Origin: Ktedonobacteria bacterium
GTDB taxonomy: Bacteria; Chloroflexota; Ktedonobacteria; Ktedonobacterales; JACDGC01
Length of the DNA: 53,493 nucleotides
NCBI GenBank assembly: GCA_027459785.1
Contig: DAIDGU010000017.1
Span: 1 to 53,493, forward strand
Direction of reading: 5' to 3'
Part shown: one piece after another, positions 25,461 to 34,873 of the stretch
Numbering within the stretch: position 1 is the first letter of the stretch
Layout: each line of letters starts with the position of its first letter
Program-made: the position numbers and the translations under genes
The notes under the pieces: model-generated
Databases searched by the model: none
Told to the model about the DNA's origin: nothing
The model's input: only the letters and a program-made list of their open reading frames with translations

Positions 25461-25530
25461 CTAGAGGTTAAACAGGTGACAACAGCGAGAATGCCTACGC
25501 TGGTGATCCCTGTATAAAAGAGGGAAGCGT

Positions 25531-26457
25531 GTGAGCATCACCGTCGTCGGCACGATCGGACTGGACACGATCGAAACCCCCTTCGGCAAAGCCGAAAACA
25601 TCCTGGGCGGCTCCGCCGCCTATTTCGCACTGGCCGCCGCCGCCTATCAACCCGTCAACCTCATCGCCGTCGTCGGCAACGATCTCCCCGCGCACCGCCT
25701 CGATCCGCTACGGGCGCGCGGCATCGACCTGGCAGGAGTCGAGGTCGGCGACGGCCCGAACTTCCGCTGGGGCGGCGCATATCACCTGGATTTCAACACG
25801 CGCGACACGCTCTTCACCGAACTAGGCGTGCTGGCGACGTTCGATCCCAAGGTGCCGAGCGCCTATCGGGACACCGACGTACTCTTCCTCGCCAACCTGC
25901 AACCGACCGTACAGCAGGGCGTGGTCGCGCAGCTCCCCCAGGCGCGGCTGCGGGCGCTGGATACGATGAACTTCTGGATCACCAGCGCGCGGGAAGACCT
26001 GACGCGGGTGCTGGGCATGGTCGATATCGTCTTTATGGCGGAAGACGAGTTGCGCCAATTCGCCGGCCTCAGCAATCTGCGCCAGGCGGCGCAGGCCGTG
26101 CTGGCGCTGGGGCCGCAGGTCATCGTCATCAAGCTGGGCAGCTATGGCGCGCTGCTCATCGACAAGGCCGGCCAGTATTTCGCCGCGCCGGCCTTCCCGC
26201 TGGACGACGTGCGCGACCCCACCGGGGCAGGTGACTCGTTCGCCGGCGGCTTCCTGGGCTACCTCGCCGCCGTCCTGGCCGGCGGGCGCGCGCCGGAGCA
26301 AGCCGACTATCGCCGCGCGCTGCTGCACGGCAACCTCATGGGTGCGTTCGCCTGCGAAGCCTTCGGCATCGACCGTTTCACCACGCTCACCCCGGAGGCC
26401 GTCGCCATGCGCTATCAGCAACTCGTCGCCTACACCCACATCGAAGCCGGCGCTTAA
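25531..26457 (+). CDS. PfkB-family carbohydrate/nucleoside kinase, first gene of the SAM-cycle unit
   Basis: 308 residues, GTG start after GAGGGA. It has the ribokinase-fold N-terminal GGSAAYFALAAA region, EDELRQFAG, and the C-terminal PfkB signature DPTGAGDSFAGGFLGYLA with the catalytic Asp. Substrate is not determined by sequence. Because it lies behind a SAM riboswitch and ahead of S-adenosylhomocysteine hydrolase, removal of adenosine (adenosine kinase activity) is an attractive inference, since adenosine must be drained to pull that reaction. A sugar kinase role remains possible. Confidence 0.88.
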   Translation: MSITVVGTIGLDTIETPFGKAENILGGSAAYFALAAAAYQPVNLIAVVGNDLPAHRLDPLRARGIDLAGVEVGDGPNFRWGGAYHLDFNTRDTLFTELGVLATFDPKVPSAYRDTDVLFLANLQPTVQQGVVAQLPQARLRALDTMNFWITSAREDLTRVLGMVDIVFMAEDELRQFAGLSNLRQAAQAVLALGPQVIVIKLGSYGALLIDKAGQYFAAPAFPLDDVRDPTGAGDSFAGGFLGYLAAVLAGGRAPEQADYRRALLHGNLMGAFACEAFGIDRFTTLTPEAVAMRYQQLVAYTHIEAGA

Positions 26458-26476
26458 CACTACCAATTTAGGCACC

Positions 26477-26643
26477 AAAGAACGGAACACGAAATGACAC
26501 GAGATATGCACGAAGTAACGCGAATTATTTGTGCGTGGAGCAGATATTTCTGTCAGATCTCTGTAGTAAGAGGTAGCCAGAAGTCTTTGCCCTTAGCATT
26601 TCGCGTTACTTCGCGCCCATTTCGTGTTATATCGCGTTCCGTC
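26477..26643. repeat. Large imperfect inverted repeat upstream of ahcY
   Basis: Arms of about 44 bases (26477-26524 and 26599-26643) are complementary with roughly ten differences; the shared words include ACGGAAC, ACACGA and CGAAGTAACGCGAA. The loop is about 75 bases. A sister element follows ahcY at 27983. Confidence 0.8.
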
Positions 26644-26684
26644 TTGCATCTCATCCCTTAGATAACCCAAAGGAGCAGTGAACC

Positions 26685-27950
26685 ATGATCTCGACGAACG
26701 GGGATGTCAAGGACATCGCCCTGGCCCCGCGCGGCAAGGCCCGCATCGACTGGGCTGCGCGCGACATGCCCGTGCTACGGCTGATCCGCGCGCGTTTCGC
26801 CAAGGAGCGCCCGCTGGAGGGCGTGCGCATGGCCGGTTGCCTGCACATCACCACGGAAACGGCCAACCTCGCCATCACCCTCAAAGCGGCGGGGGCCGAT
26901 CTCGTCCTGTGCGCCAGCAATCCGCTTTCCACGCAGGATGACGTGGCGGCGTCGCTGGTGGTCAACGAGGGCATCCCGACTTTCGCCATCAAGGGCGAGG
27001 ACGAGCAGACCTATTATCGGCACATCCACGCCGCGCTGGACCATCGCCCGCAGATGACGATGGACGACGGGTGCGATCTGGTGACGGCGCTGCACAAAGA
27101 CCGCCCCGATCTCATCGAAAACATCGTCGGCGGCATGGAAGAGACGACCACCGGCGTCATCCGCCTCTATAACATGGTGCGCGAGGGCGCGCTGCGCTTC
27201 CCCGTGCTGGCCGTCAACGAGTCCGACACCAAGCACCTCTTCGACAACCGCTATGGCACCGGCCAGAGCACGCTGGACGCGATCATCCGCAGCACGAACG
27301 TCCTGCTCGCCGGGCGCACCATCGTCGTCGCCGGCTATGGCTGGTGCGGCAAGGGCGTGGCCTCGCGCGCGAAAGGCATGGGCGCGAACGTCATCGTCAC
27401 CGAGGTCGATCCGATCCGCGCCATCGAAGCCGTGATGGATGGCTTCCGCGTCATGCCCTTGCTCGACGCCGCCCCCATCGGCGACATCTTCATCACCGTG
27501 ACCGGCGACATCAACGTCATCGACCGCCATCACATCGAACGGCTGAAGGACGGCGCGATCATCGCCAACTCCGGTCACTTCAATGACGAGATCAACATCA
27601 CCGCGCTCAAGGAGCTATCCACCGGCCACTTCACCGCGCGCGATTTCGTCGAAGGCTACACACTGCGCAACGGCCACACGGTCTTCCTGCTGGCCGAAGG
27701 CCGCCTGGTGAACCTCAGCGCCGCCGAGGGCCACCCCGCCAGCGTGATGGATATGAGCTTCGCCAACCAGGCGCTCGGCTCGGAATATATGTGGCAGCAT
27801 GCCGGCGAGTTCCCGCCACAAGTGCTCACCCTGCCCGCCGCGCTCGACCGCGAGATCGCCTATCTCAAGCTGGCCTCGATGGGCATCAACATCGATCACC
27901 TGACCGCCGAACAGAAGAAATATCTGTCGGAGTGGGAAACCGGCACGTAA
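26685..27950 (+). CDS. ahcY: Adenosylhomocysteinase (S-adenosyl-L-homocysteine hydrolase)
   Basis: 421 residues. Key elements: [12 protein letters not shown] (substrate site), [39 protein letters not shown] with the catalytic Lys and Asp, the NAD-binding GYGWCGKG loop and NSGHFNDEI. The length and short C-terminus ([10 protein letters not shown]) resemble the archaeal/thermophile-type enzymes, which lack the long eukaryotic insertion. It hydrolyses S-adenosylhomocysteine to homocysteine and adenosine. It is second in the SAM-cycle unit, between the kinase and metK. Confidence 0.97.
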   Translation: MISTNGDVKDIALAPRGKARIDWAARDMPVLRLIRARFAKERPLEGVRMAGCLHITTETANLAITLKAAGADLVLCASNPLSTQDDVAASLVVNEGIPTFAIKGEDEQTYYRHIHAALDHRPQMTMDDGCDLVTALHKDRPDLIENIVGGMEETTTGVIRLYNMVREGALRFPVLAVNESDTKHLFDNRYGTGQSTLDAIIRSTNVLLAGRTIVVAGYGWCGKGVASRAKGMGANVIVTEVDPIRAIEAVMDGFRVMPLLDAAPIGDIFITVTGDINVIDRHHIERLKDGAIIANSGHFNDEINITALKELSTGHFTARDFVEGYTLRNGHTVFLLAEGRLVNLSAAEGHPASVMDMSFANQALGSEYMWQHAGEFPPQVLTLPAALDREIAYLKLASMGINIDHLTAEQKKYLSEWETGT

Positions 27951-27982
27951 ACGCGAAGCGAGAACGAAACGTTGAGTGAAAG

Positions 27983-28093
27983 GAGACGGAACACGAAATG
28001 ACGCGAGATCGGCACGAAAACACGCGAAATGAGTACTATTAAGGCATTTCGCGTTATCTCGTGGATATTTCGTGTTTTCTCGCGTTCCGTCCC
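27983..28093. repeat. Large imperfect inverted repeat between ahcY and metK
   Basis: Arms at 27983-28031 and 28045-28093 (about 49 bases, 13-base loop) pair with around a dozen mismatches; GACGGAACACGAAATGACGC begins the left arm and ACGCGAAATG ends it. The arm sequence is clearly related to the inverted repeat at 26477. It should form a strong hairpin in the transcript between the two genes. Confidence 0.82.
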
Positions 28094-28178
28094 GATCCAT
28101 CCCGCTTTCCGTCCTTTGCTCGCAAAATCCAGGTTGCAGCCATAACCATCTCAATCCATTCCAGGGGGGAACACACCA

Positions 28179-29417
28179 GTGTCCAGTTTCATGACCACGC
28201 CCAAGAGCTTTTTCACCAGCGAATCCGTGACCGAGGGCCACCCCGATAAGCTCTGCGACCAGATCAGCGATGGCGTCCTCGACGCGCTGCTGGCCAAAGA
28301 TCCCATGAGCCGCGTCGCCTGCGAGACGGCCACCACCACCGGCCTGATCCTCGTCGCTGGCGAGATCACGACCGAGGCCTACGTCGATATCCCCGGCATC
28401 GTGCGCAACACGGTCAAAAACATCGGTTACATCGATGCGCACTACGGCTTCGACTATCGCACCTGCGGCGTGGCAACGGCCATCGGCCAACAATCGCCCG
28501 ACATCGACCTGGGCGTGAGCCAGTCGCGCGAACACAAAGACCACCTCAGCGATGACGAATTGGAAAAGATCGGCGCGGGCGACCAGGGCATGATGATCGG
28601 CTTCGCCTGCAACGAGACGCCGGAATACATGCCGGCCACCATCTCCTTCGCACACGCCCTCACGCGCCGGCTAGCCGCCGTGCGCCGCGCCGCCTGGCAA
28701 GACAACGGCGAGTTGAGCTACCTGCGCCCAGACGGCAAAAGCCAGGTGACGCTCCAATATGATCATGGTCGCCCGGTGCGCGCCCATGCCATCGTCATCT
28801 CCACCCAGCACGCCGAGGAAGCGACCGCGGAGCAGATTCGCCACGACATGATCGCGCATGTCATCACACCGGTCATTCCTGCGGGCATGATCGACGAGGA
28901 GACCAAGATCTATGTCAACCCGACGGGCCGCTTCGTCGTCGGCGGACCGATGGGCGACGCAGGGCTAACGGGCCGCAAGATCATCGTCGATACCTACGGT
29001 GGCATGGCCCGCCACGGCGGCGGTGCCTTCAGCGGCAAAGATCCGACCAAAGTTGATCGCAGCGCGGCGTATGCCTGCCGCTACATCGCCAAGAACATCG
29101 TCGCGGCGGGCTTGGCGGATCGCTTCGAGATCCAGGTGTCCTACGCCATCGGCGTCGCGCGCCCGCTCTCGATCTTCGTCGAAACATTTGGCACCGGCAA
29201 GGTCAGCGACGAGATCATCAAACAGTTGATCAGCGAACACTTCGAGCTGCGCCCGGCGGGCATCATCCAATCGCTGGACCTGCGCCGCCCGATCTACCAG
29301 CAGACCGCCGCCTACGGCCACTTCGGTCGCCCGGACCTCGATCTGCCGTGGGAACGGCTGGATAAAGTCGATGCGCTGCGTCGCGCGGTCGGCGCGACGG
29401 TGCAAGCGGGGGCATAG
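28179..29417 (+). CDS. metK: S-adenosylmethionine synthetase
   Basis: 412 residues, GTG start with AGGGGGGA upstream. Motifs: [20 protein letters not shown], the ATP loop [40 protein letters not shown] and the phosphate-binding [19 protein letters not shown]. All are classical MetK signatures. It makes SAM from methionine and ATP. As the last gene behind the SAM riboswitch, it is under end-product control. Confidence 0.97.
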   Translation: MSSFMTTPKSFFTSESVTEGHPDKLCDQISDGVLDALLAKDPMSRVACETATTTGLILVAGEITTEAYVDIPGIVRNTVKNIGYIDAHYGFDYRTCGVATAIGQQSPDIDLGVSQSREHKDHLSDDELEKIGAGDQGMMIGFACNETPEYMPATISFAHALTRRLAAVRRAAWQDNGELSYLRPDGKSQVTLQYDHGRPVRAHAIVISTQHAEEATAEQIRHDMIAHVITPVIPAGMIDEETKIYVNPTGRFVVGGPMGDAGLTGRKIIVDTYGGMARHGGGAFSGKDPTKVDRSAAYACRYIAKNIVAAGLADRFEIQVSYAIGVARPLSIFVETFGTGKVSDEIIKQLISEHFELRPAGIIQSLDLRRPIYQQTAAYGHFGRPDLDLPWERLDKVDALRRAVGATVQAGA

Positions 29418-29469
29418 GCGGCCCCACCCCCAACCCCTCCCCATCTGCGGCTGGAGAGGGGAGCCTAGA

Positions 29470-29556
29470 CGTGGGGCGGACATTCCTGTCCGCCGCGTGA
29501 CAGACAAGAATGTCTGTCCGCCGTTGAGCGTGGGGCGGACATTCCTGTCCGCCGCC
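29470..29556. repeat. Palindromic GACAGACA/TGTCTGTC-family repeats
   Basis: Three copies occur: two of the form GTGGGGCGGACATTCCTGTC followed by CGCC, and one GTGACAGACAAGAATGTCTG variant between them. Same family as at 140, 11961 and 20317. Confidence 0.82.
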
Positions 29557-29648
29557 TCGTGTCTAAACCACAGACATCACCCGATCACCCGCAAAAGCTG
29601 TGATCCTATGTTATACTTTGAAAAACAATTTCAGTTAAGGAGCTTGAT

Positions 29649-29963
29649 ATGGCGCAGCCTGCTTCATCGGTCATCATCTCATTGATGATCATTCTGCCGT
29701 TGGTCGCATTCTGGCTCTGGATGTTCCAGGATATGACAAATAATGCCAACTTGCCGAGTGAATCAAAGAGTAATTGGACACTGGCATTTCTTTTTGGAAA
29801 CGTCTTCGCGGCAGCGTTCTATTACGCAACGGAGATCGAACGGGTGGAAAACGTGCGTGATGCAGCGAAAAGACAAAAAATGCGCAGAGATCTCAGCTTC
29901 TTAGCCCTTGGCACGCTCATTTTCCTGAGCCTCGCCATCATCATCAATTTCATGCATCCCTAG
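29649..29963 (+). CDS. Small two-helix membrane protein
   Basis: 104 residues with AAGGAG before the ATG. An N-terminal hydrophobic helix (VIISLMIILPLVAFWLWMF) is followed by a short polar stretch, a second hydrophobic/aromatic stretch (WTLAFLFGNVFAAAFYYATEIE) and a C-terminal helix (LSFLALGTLIFLSLAIIINFM). The middle part faintly recalls the PLDc_N membrane module, but this is weak. TTATACT 30 bases upstream may be a -10 box. Function unknown. Confidence 0.72.
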   Translation: MAQPASSVIISLMIILPLVAFWLWMFQDMTNNANLPSESKSNWTLAFLFGNVFAAAFYYATEIERVENVRDAAKRQKMRRDLSFLALGTLIFLSLAIIINFMHP

Positions 29964-30480
29964 GTGCGCCCAAGGTTCTGAATCAAGATGTTGCGCTTCG
30001 GACGTTGGGTGAAGTTGCAGTGGCTCATAACGCAGCGGCAATGGTCGGTGGAGTACGCTTTGCCTGAAGGCTCGGGACGACCAGGGATCCATTCTTGAAT
30101 GGGTAAATCTGAGAGCGATTGGATCTCGCGGCTGGTAGCGCTTGGAATCCTAGCCCGAAGGGGTTTCTTTTCCGAGCCGGGGGCAAATGTGTTTACAGAA
30201 CATCCCCCGGCGCCCGCACGGCGACGATGATCCCCTCGGTGCCTGGTCTTGCCCCTGGCAACTGAACGGCGGCTGGCGTCCCCCGGCTGGCTGGCCTTCG
30301 GCGTTGCCTGCGTGTCGGTATGCAGCGTCACATCGAGCAGGTTGGTGTTGTGGTGGATGAGGAAGTGCTGCACCGGCTCGGCTTTGACTTTGCCGGTGGC
30401 CCCATAAGAAGTCCCTGTGTATCAGCTACTTATCAGTTCATTCCGATTCTATTTTTGATATTTACAACTGATATTTTTCC
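29964..30480. other. Gene-poor stretch with degraded coding remnants
   Basis: A minus-strand open frame of 137 codons (30373-29960) starts with a plausible protein segment (VQHFLIHHNTNLLDVTLHTD). It then turns Arg-rich in a way typical of reading out of frame; the neighbouring frame continues with GTEGIIVAVRAPGDVL and stops. This looks like a decayed gene with a frameshift, but no family was recognised. The stretch ends at a sharp drop in GC content near 30410. Confidence 0.4.
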
Positions 30481-30493
30481 CTAAATATTAGCT

Positions 30494-30925
30494 TTACAAA
30501 ATCAATTTTCGTGGTCCCCCGTTAAACATCCATTTTGAGATTGGGGCTGGTGCAGGTAACTCCTTCGAGTTTAATCTATCATCTTCAATACTTGCCCAGC
30601 TATATTTATGATTACCAAAAATCTCAGAATCCAAGGTTATTTCAACATGCTCCCAATACATTTTAACTAGTATTTGCTCAAACTTGCTGAGCCATCTATC
30701 CCAGTAAGCTTCGATATTTTTATATGATGAACCATATGCTATTATTTGTGTTTCAGGTGTATTTTCAGCTAATGGAAGGGAAAACATATCTCTGGTTATT
30801 TTCGGCAACATATCATCTATTGGTAGCATTGTGATTACCTTACGATTTACTTCGTCGTAAATTTTTGTAAAATAGAAGTAGCTCGCACCTTCAATATGGC
30901 CGTAAATCAGTGATTCACTACTCAT
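30494..30925 (-). CDS. AT-rich orphan gene, immunity-protein-like
   Basis: 143 residues in a strikingly AT-rich segment within a GC-rich genome, so probably acquired by transfer. The order GHIEG... LPIDDMLPKITRDMFSLP ... IIAYGSSYKNIEAYWDRWLSKFEQILVKMYWEHVEITLDSEIFG resembles, from memory, small cytosolic proteins of Firmicutes found next to polymorphic toxins; this is not verified. No toxin gene is adjacent. An upstream start at 30937 is possible. There are no membrane segments or signal peptide. Confidence 0.6.
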   Translation of the reverse strand: MSSESLIYGHIEGASYFYFTKIYDEVNRKVITMLPIDDMLPKITRDMFSLPLAENTPETQIIAYGSSYKNIEAYWDRWLSKFEQILVKMYWEHVEITLDSEIFGNHKYSWASIEDDRLNSKELPAPAPISKWMFNGGPRKLIL

Positions 30926-30937
30926 GGATCTCACCAT

Positions 30938-31247
30938 CTTCCCATTTCATTCAGAGACTGCGAGATAATGAAAATCTGGCAGTCTCAATGCGTTTCAGAA
31001 GGGAGCTAATTACTGAACCTGGACCAGCCCAGTGAACGTTCGAGGGCCAAGCCCATCTCGGAAAGCATCAGGATTTGATGGAGCTACTGACCACGGCATA
31101 ACGAAGTAAATTCCAGTCCGCGACGGCGGGCTTTGTGGGGTAGCGATTAGGCACGATTTCAATCGCCTGCTCTCTTTAGTACGTTACACCGTCGGCAGTA
31201 AGTCCGCGCAACCCGCCAGCATGATCGCTGAGGTGAAGACCAATCTC
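30938..31247. other. Spacer with a short inverted repeat and repeat debris
   Basis: AGACTGC and GCAGTCT arms flank about 17 bases near 30956-30986, just upstream of the AT-rich gene. A CCAGTCCGCGACGGCGGGC piece at about 31118 belongs to the GTGGTCGCC repeat family. No gene could be supported here. Confidence 0.5.
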
Positions 31248-33308
31248 CTAGCTGGCGAACGAAAAGCCGTTAAAGCTCACCGTCGTTGCGTTGCCCGAAG
31301 TCCCCAGCGCGAAGAGCGTAATGTGGTCAGTATCCGGTAGATCCTTGTTGCTGAACGTGGGCAGCGCTAAGCCGTTGACCGAAAGTGTATGTGATGCGCC
31401 GCTTTCAACCACTTTCAAAGTGTAAGGCGCATTGCCCAGGCTGCCGATACCGCCGCTCGCCAACGTCGTCGCCGGTTGCCCGGCTTTGAGTTCCAGGATC
31501 TGATACGCGCCGTTGCCACAAACATCATACGCATAGCCGCCAGCGGCGCTGGCATGGGTATAGATGCCACCACAGGATACCTGATCGCCTGGTGTCAGCG
31601 TGACGGTGACTGTGTAATCCGTCGGCAAATAACCATGCACGCCGTAATAGCCGACGTCTGTTCCCGCACCAGCGTTCGCTTGAATCTGCAAGCCGGATGA
31701 CGTGCAGGTGAACTTGCCCCCCGTCTCGCCATAGATGCTGGGACCGGCCCATTGCGCGCCGCCTTTGTCGCACCCCGGCCCTGGCACTGCCGCCGTGTAG
31801 GGGTTGGGAATGGCGCTGTTGACAGCCACAGCAGTCGCCACGGCATCGTTAGTGGAAAGCGTCGGATCGGGCAGCGGCGTGTAGTGGAACTGCGAGAACT
31901 GCGCCGCCACCGGCTTGCTATCAGCGGAATCCACGAAGAAGCCGATATTCGCCGAATTGTTGAACGACGTTTCGGTGACGTTCGTCACCTGCTTGCCATT
32001 GATTGTGAAGGTCATCGTCGGCCCCACCACTTTGACATCCAGCGCGAAGGTTTTCGTGGGGGCCACGAGAAAGCCGCGTCGTTTGCCGACCGTCGATTTA
32101 TTATCGGAATTGAGTACGGCGAATTCCCACAATGAGTCAGCGAGGGCTAAAAAGACATGCCCACCTGCTGGTGACTGGCCGTGGACGATCAGCCCCACGC
32201 CGGTCAGCGCATCGCCGCTGGTGATGTTCGCCGTCACTTGCACGTCATAGCTTTGCGGCAGCCCCAGGCCCGTGCCAGCGAAAAACACTTCGGCGGAGGT
32301 AGCGAAATTGGTTGTCTGTTTCACCAGAAGGTCGCTAGCCTCGCAGGTGGTGGTGAAATACGAGCTGTCTTTGGGCAAGCTCCATTGACCGTTGCCTTTG
32401 TCGCAGGTCGGCCCCGGCACCGCTGCGCTATACGGTTGCGGCCCGGCGGCAGTGGTCGCTGCATGGGAAAAGAGTTTGTGCCGGAAGCTGTAGCCGCCAT
32501 AGCCCAGGCCACCCAACACCACCAGCAACACGCCGATGATGCCGAAGACCTTGCCTGGCGACGTTCCCTTTTTCGCTGCGACGGCAGGCGCTGCGGCCAC
32601 CGGCTTAATCGGCTCGCCGAAGGCGTTCAGCTTCGCCCCCGCCGCACCGCCCGGCGGGTAGCTGGCGCGCGGGCCGCGCTCGCCGGCAGATGCACCGCGC
32701 GGGCGGTTGGGGCGTGCTTCGCGCTCGTCATCATAGCCCGCACGTGGACGGCTGGGTCTGGCTTCGCGCTCGTCGTCATAGCCCCCGCGCGGGCGGCTGG
32801 AACGCGACGGCTCCGGCCCATCGCGCCCGGCATCCGAGCGGGAGCGGCTGCTGGGCGGATAGCTGGCCCCGCGCCGGTCGCCGCCACTGGAACGGTCGCC
32901 GCTACTTGATCGGTCGCCAGCACTAGAACGCGAGCGTGAGCTGCCCGCACGCATCGCGGCATCCACCGCGTCGGCGACTTCTTCCGCGACCGCGCGGGAT
33001 GAACCGCGCATCGTGATCGGCTCGTCGCTCCAGCGCGCGTTCGGCAAGTCCATCGGCGCGGCCAGCACGGGTATGAGCAGCGGCGGGCGCGACCGCAGCA
33101 CGGCGACAATCGCCGGATCGCGCCAGCCGTCGGGCGTCAGCACCACCACGCAGACGTCAGCATCCAGCGCGCGTTCTGCGCGGCGCGGTGTATCAATAAT
33201 CACCGTCTCGTAGCCGAGCGCATCGAGTTCGTCGGCCAATCGCCCGGCGCGTCCATATTCGGGGGGCGAAACTACGGCGATATAAGGGGTGCGGGAAGAG
33301 TGTGGCAT
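31248..33308 (-). CDS. TIR-like / Arg-Ser-rich / transmembrane / double LamG-like protein
   Basis: 686 residues. Residues 1-120 form an alpha/beta domain (YIAVVSPPEYGRAGRLADELDALGYETVIID, ADVCVVVLTPDGW, LLIPVLAAPMDL) that looks TIR- or receiver-like, without a clear NADase Glu. Residues 120-240 are low complexity: Ser/Arg/Asp-rich, with two near-identical GYDDEREARP repeats. A transmembrane helix follows (VFGIIGVLLVVLGGLGYGGY, about 255-275). Two homologous outside domains each begin AAVPGP-x-CDKG and have the beta-sandwich feel of LamG/DUF1080 modules. It may signal across the membrane, but the function is unknown. Confidence 0.85.
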   Translation of the reverse strand: MPHSSRTPYIAVVSPPEYGRAGRLADELDALGYETVIIDTPRRAERALDADVCVVVLTPDGWRDPAIVAVLRSRPPLLIPVLAAPMDLPNARWSDEPITMRGSSRAVAEEVADAVDAAMRAGSSRSRSSAGDRSSSGDRSSGGDRRGASYPPSSRSRSDAGRDGPEPSRSSRPRGGYDDEREARPSRPRAGYDDEREARPNRPRGASAGERGPRASYPPGGAAGAKLNAFGEPIKPVAAAPAVAAKKGTSPGKVFGIIGVLLVVLGGLGYGGYSFRHKLFSHAATTAAGPQPYSAAVPGPTCDKGNGQWSLPKDSSYFTTTCEASDLLVKQTTNFATSAEVFFAGTGLGLPQSYDVQVTANITSGDALTGVGLIVHGQSPAGGHVFLALADSLWEFAVLNSDNKSTVGKRRGFLVAPTKTFALDVKVVGPTMTFTINGKQVTNVTETSFNNSANIGFFVDSADSKPVAAQFSQFHYTPLPDPTLSTNDAVATAVAVNSAIPNPYTAAVPGPGCDKGGAQWAGPSIYGETGGKFTCTSSGLQIQANAGAGTDVGYYGVHGYLPTDYTVTVTLTPGDQVSCGGIYTHASAAGGYAYDVCGNGAYQILELKAGQPATTLASGGIGSLGNAPYTLKVVESGASHTLSVNGLALPTFSNKDLPDTDHITLFALGTSGNATTVSFNGFSFAS

Positions 33309-33456
33309 GAGCCGTCGGTCCTTTTCTGCGATTCCACGGCTGCGACGGCACGCAGCCTCATTCTGTTCTCGCCCATCCTAACCAGAATGAAGCGATGTGT
33401 CAAGTGTGCCATGACCAATGGCAGGAATTTATGCGAATAGTATCAATTATAAATTT

Positions 33457-34863
33457 CTAACCCATGGCGGCCACAATGGCCTCACCCAGCTCAGCGTCGC
33501 GTTCCGGCGGCACGGTGCGCGGGTCCAGCAGCAGGTGGTCATGGTACACCCGCGCGACGACCGGCGGGCGACCCAGCCGCAGCCGCCGCGCCAGCGCGTC
33601 CAGGTCGCCGTGCGCGCTGGCGGGCAGCGCCACGTGCCAGGTCGGCAGCGTCGCCCCCGGCAGCGATCCGCCGCCAATCGCCGATTCGCCGGCCAGCACC
33701 TCAGCCACGATGCCGCCAGCATCCAGCCGCTGCGCCAGCGCCGTCGCCCGTGCCTGAATCGCCCCGGCGGCCAGCGCGATCATGCGCCAGACGGGGATGT
33801 GCGTCGTCGCCTGGCCGCGCTGATATAGCCGCAAGGTAGCGATCAACCCCGCCAGCGTCACCTTATCCACCCGCAACGCGCGCAGCAGCGGATGCCTGGC
33901 GAGGCGCTGGATAGTAGCGGTGTCGCCCAGGATAATGCCCGCCTGGGGTCCGCCCAACAGCTTGTCACCCGAAAAGCACACGAGGTCCGCGCCAGCAGCC
34001 AGGCTCTGCATCGGCGTCGGCTCCGGTGCCTGGCCGAAGGGCGCGAGATCCAGCAGGCAGCCGCTGCCTTGATCGTGAACCAGCGGCAGATTGTGGGCGT
34101 GGGCCAGCGCGGCCAGGTCGCTCAGGGGGGCGCTTTCCGTGAAGCCGACGACGCGGAAATTGCTGGGATGCACCGCCAGGATCAGCGCCGTGGCCGGCGT
34201 GAGCGCGGCGGCGTAATCGGCCAGGCGCGTGCGGTTCGTCGTGCCGACCTCGACCAGCCGTGCGCCGCTCTGGCGCAGCACGTCGGGGATGCGGAAGCCG
34301 CCGCCGATCTCGATCAGTTGCCCGCGCGAGATGATCACCTCGCGCCGCTCATCGCTCAGCAATGCCGCCAGGATCAGCAGCACGGCAGCAGCGGCGTTGT
34401 TCACCACCAGCGCGTCCTCCGCGCCCGTCACCGCCCGCAGCGCATCGCGCGCCAGCGCATTGCGCGATCCCCGCTCCCCCGCTGCCAGGTCGTATTCCAG
34501 TGCGGCAGCGCCGCCAGCGGCGCGCATCGCGGCCAACGCCGCCTCGCTCAGCGGCGCACGCCCTAGATTGGTGTTAAGGATGATCCCCGTCGCGTTAATA
34601 ACCGGCAGGGGAACCGGATCGTCCGCCGCGTCAAGCAGCGCCATGATCCGCGCCACCAGGGCATCCTGCGCCGGCGGCTCCGTGCCGGCGGCGAGCGCGG
34701 CCCGCGCCTCATCCAGCGCCTGGCGTGCCGCCGCGACCAGCGCGCCGCGCGCATATGCGCCCTGGTTAGCGACCAGCGCCGGTGTGCGCAGCAGGGCATC
34801 AATGCCTGGCAGCGCGCGACGCGGGTCCGGCGCGTCCCTTGGCAAGTCCTGGCGTTTCCGCAT
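33457..34863 (-). CDS. selA: L-seryl-tRNA(Sec) selenium transferase
   Basis: 468 residues, near the usual SelA size. Features: a Pro-rich N-terminal region, VINATGIILNTNLGRAPLSEAAL, NNAAAAVLLILAAL, the substrate loop VEVGTTNRTRLADY, and the PLP lysine in DLVCFSGDKLLGGPQAGIILG. It converts Ser-tRNA(Sec) to Sec-tRNA(Sec) with selenophosphate. No selB, selC or selD is in the window. The start at 34863 is just 10 bases after the PIN gene stop; the open frame to 35100 overlaps that gene and is not used. Confidence 0.94.
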   Translation of the reverse strand: MRKRQDLPRDAPDPRRALPGIDALLRTPALVANQGAYARGALVAAARQALDEARAALAAGTEPPAQDALVARIMALLDAADDPVPLPVINATGIILNTNLGRAPLSEAALAAMRAAGGAAALEYDLAAGERGSRNALARDALRAVTGAEDALVVNNAAAAVLLILAALLSDERREVIISRGQLIEIGGGFRIPDVLRQSGARLVEVGTTNRTRLADYAAALTPATALILAVHPSNFRVVGFTESAPLSDLAALAHAHNLPLVHDQGSGCLLDLAPFGQAPEPTPMQSLAAGADLVCFSGDKLLGGPQAGIILGDTATIQRLARHPLLRALRVDKVTLAGLIATLRLYQRGQATTHIPVWRMIALAAGAIQARATALAQRLDAGGIVAEVLAGESAIGGGSLPGATLPTWHVALPASAHGDLDALARRLRLGRPPVVARVYHDHLLLDPRTVPPERDAELGEAIVAAMG

Positions 34864-34873
34864 CGCCCTCGCC

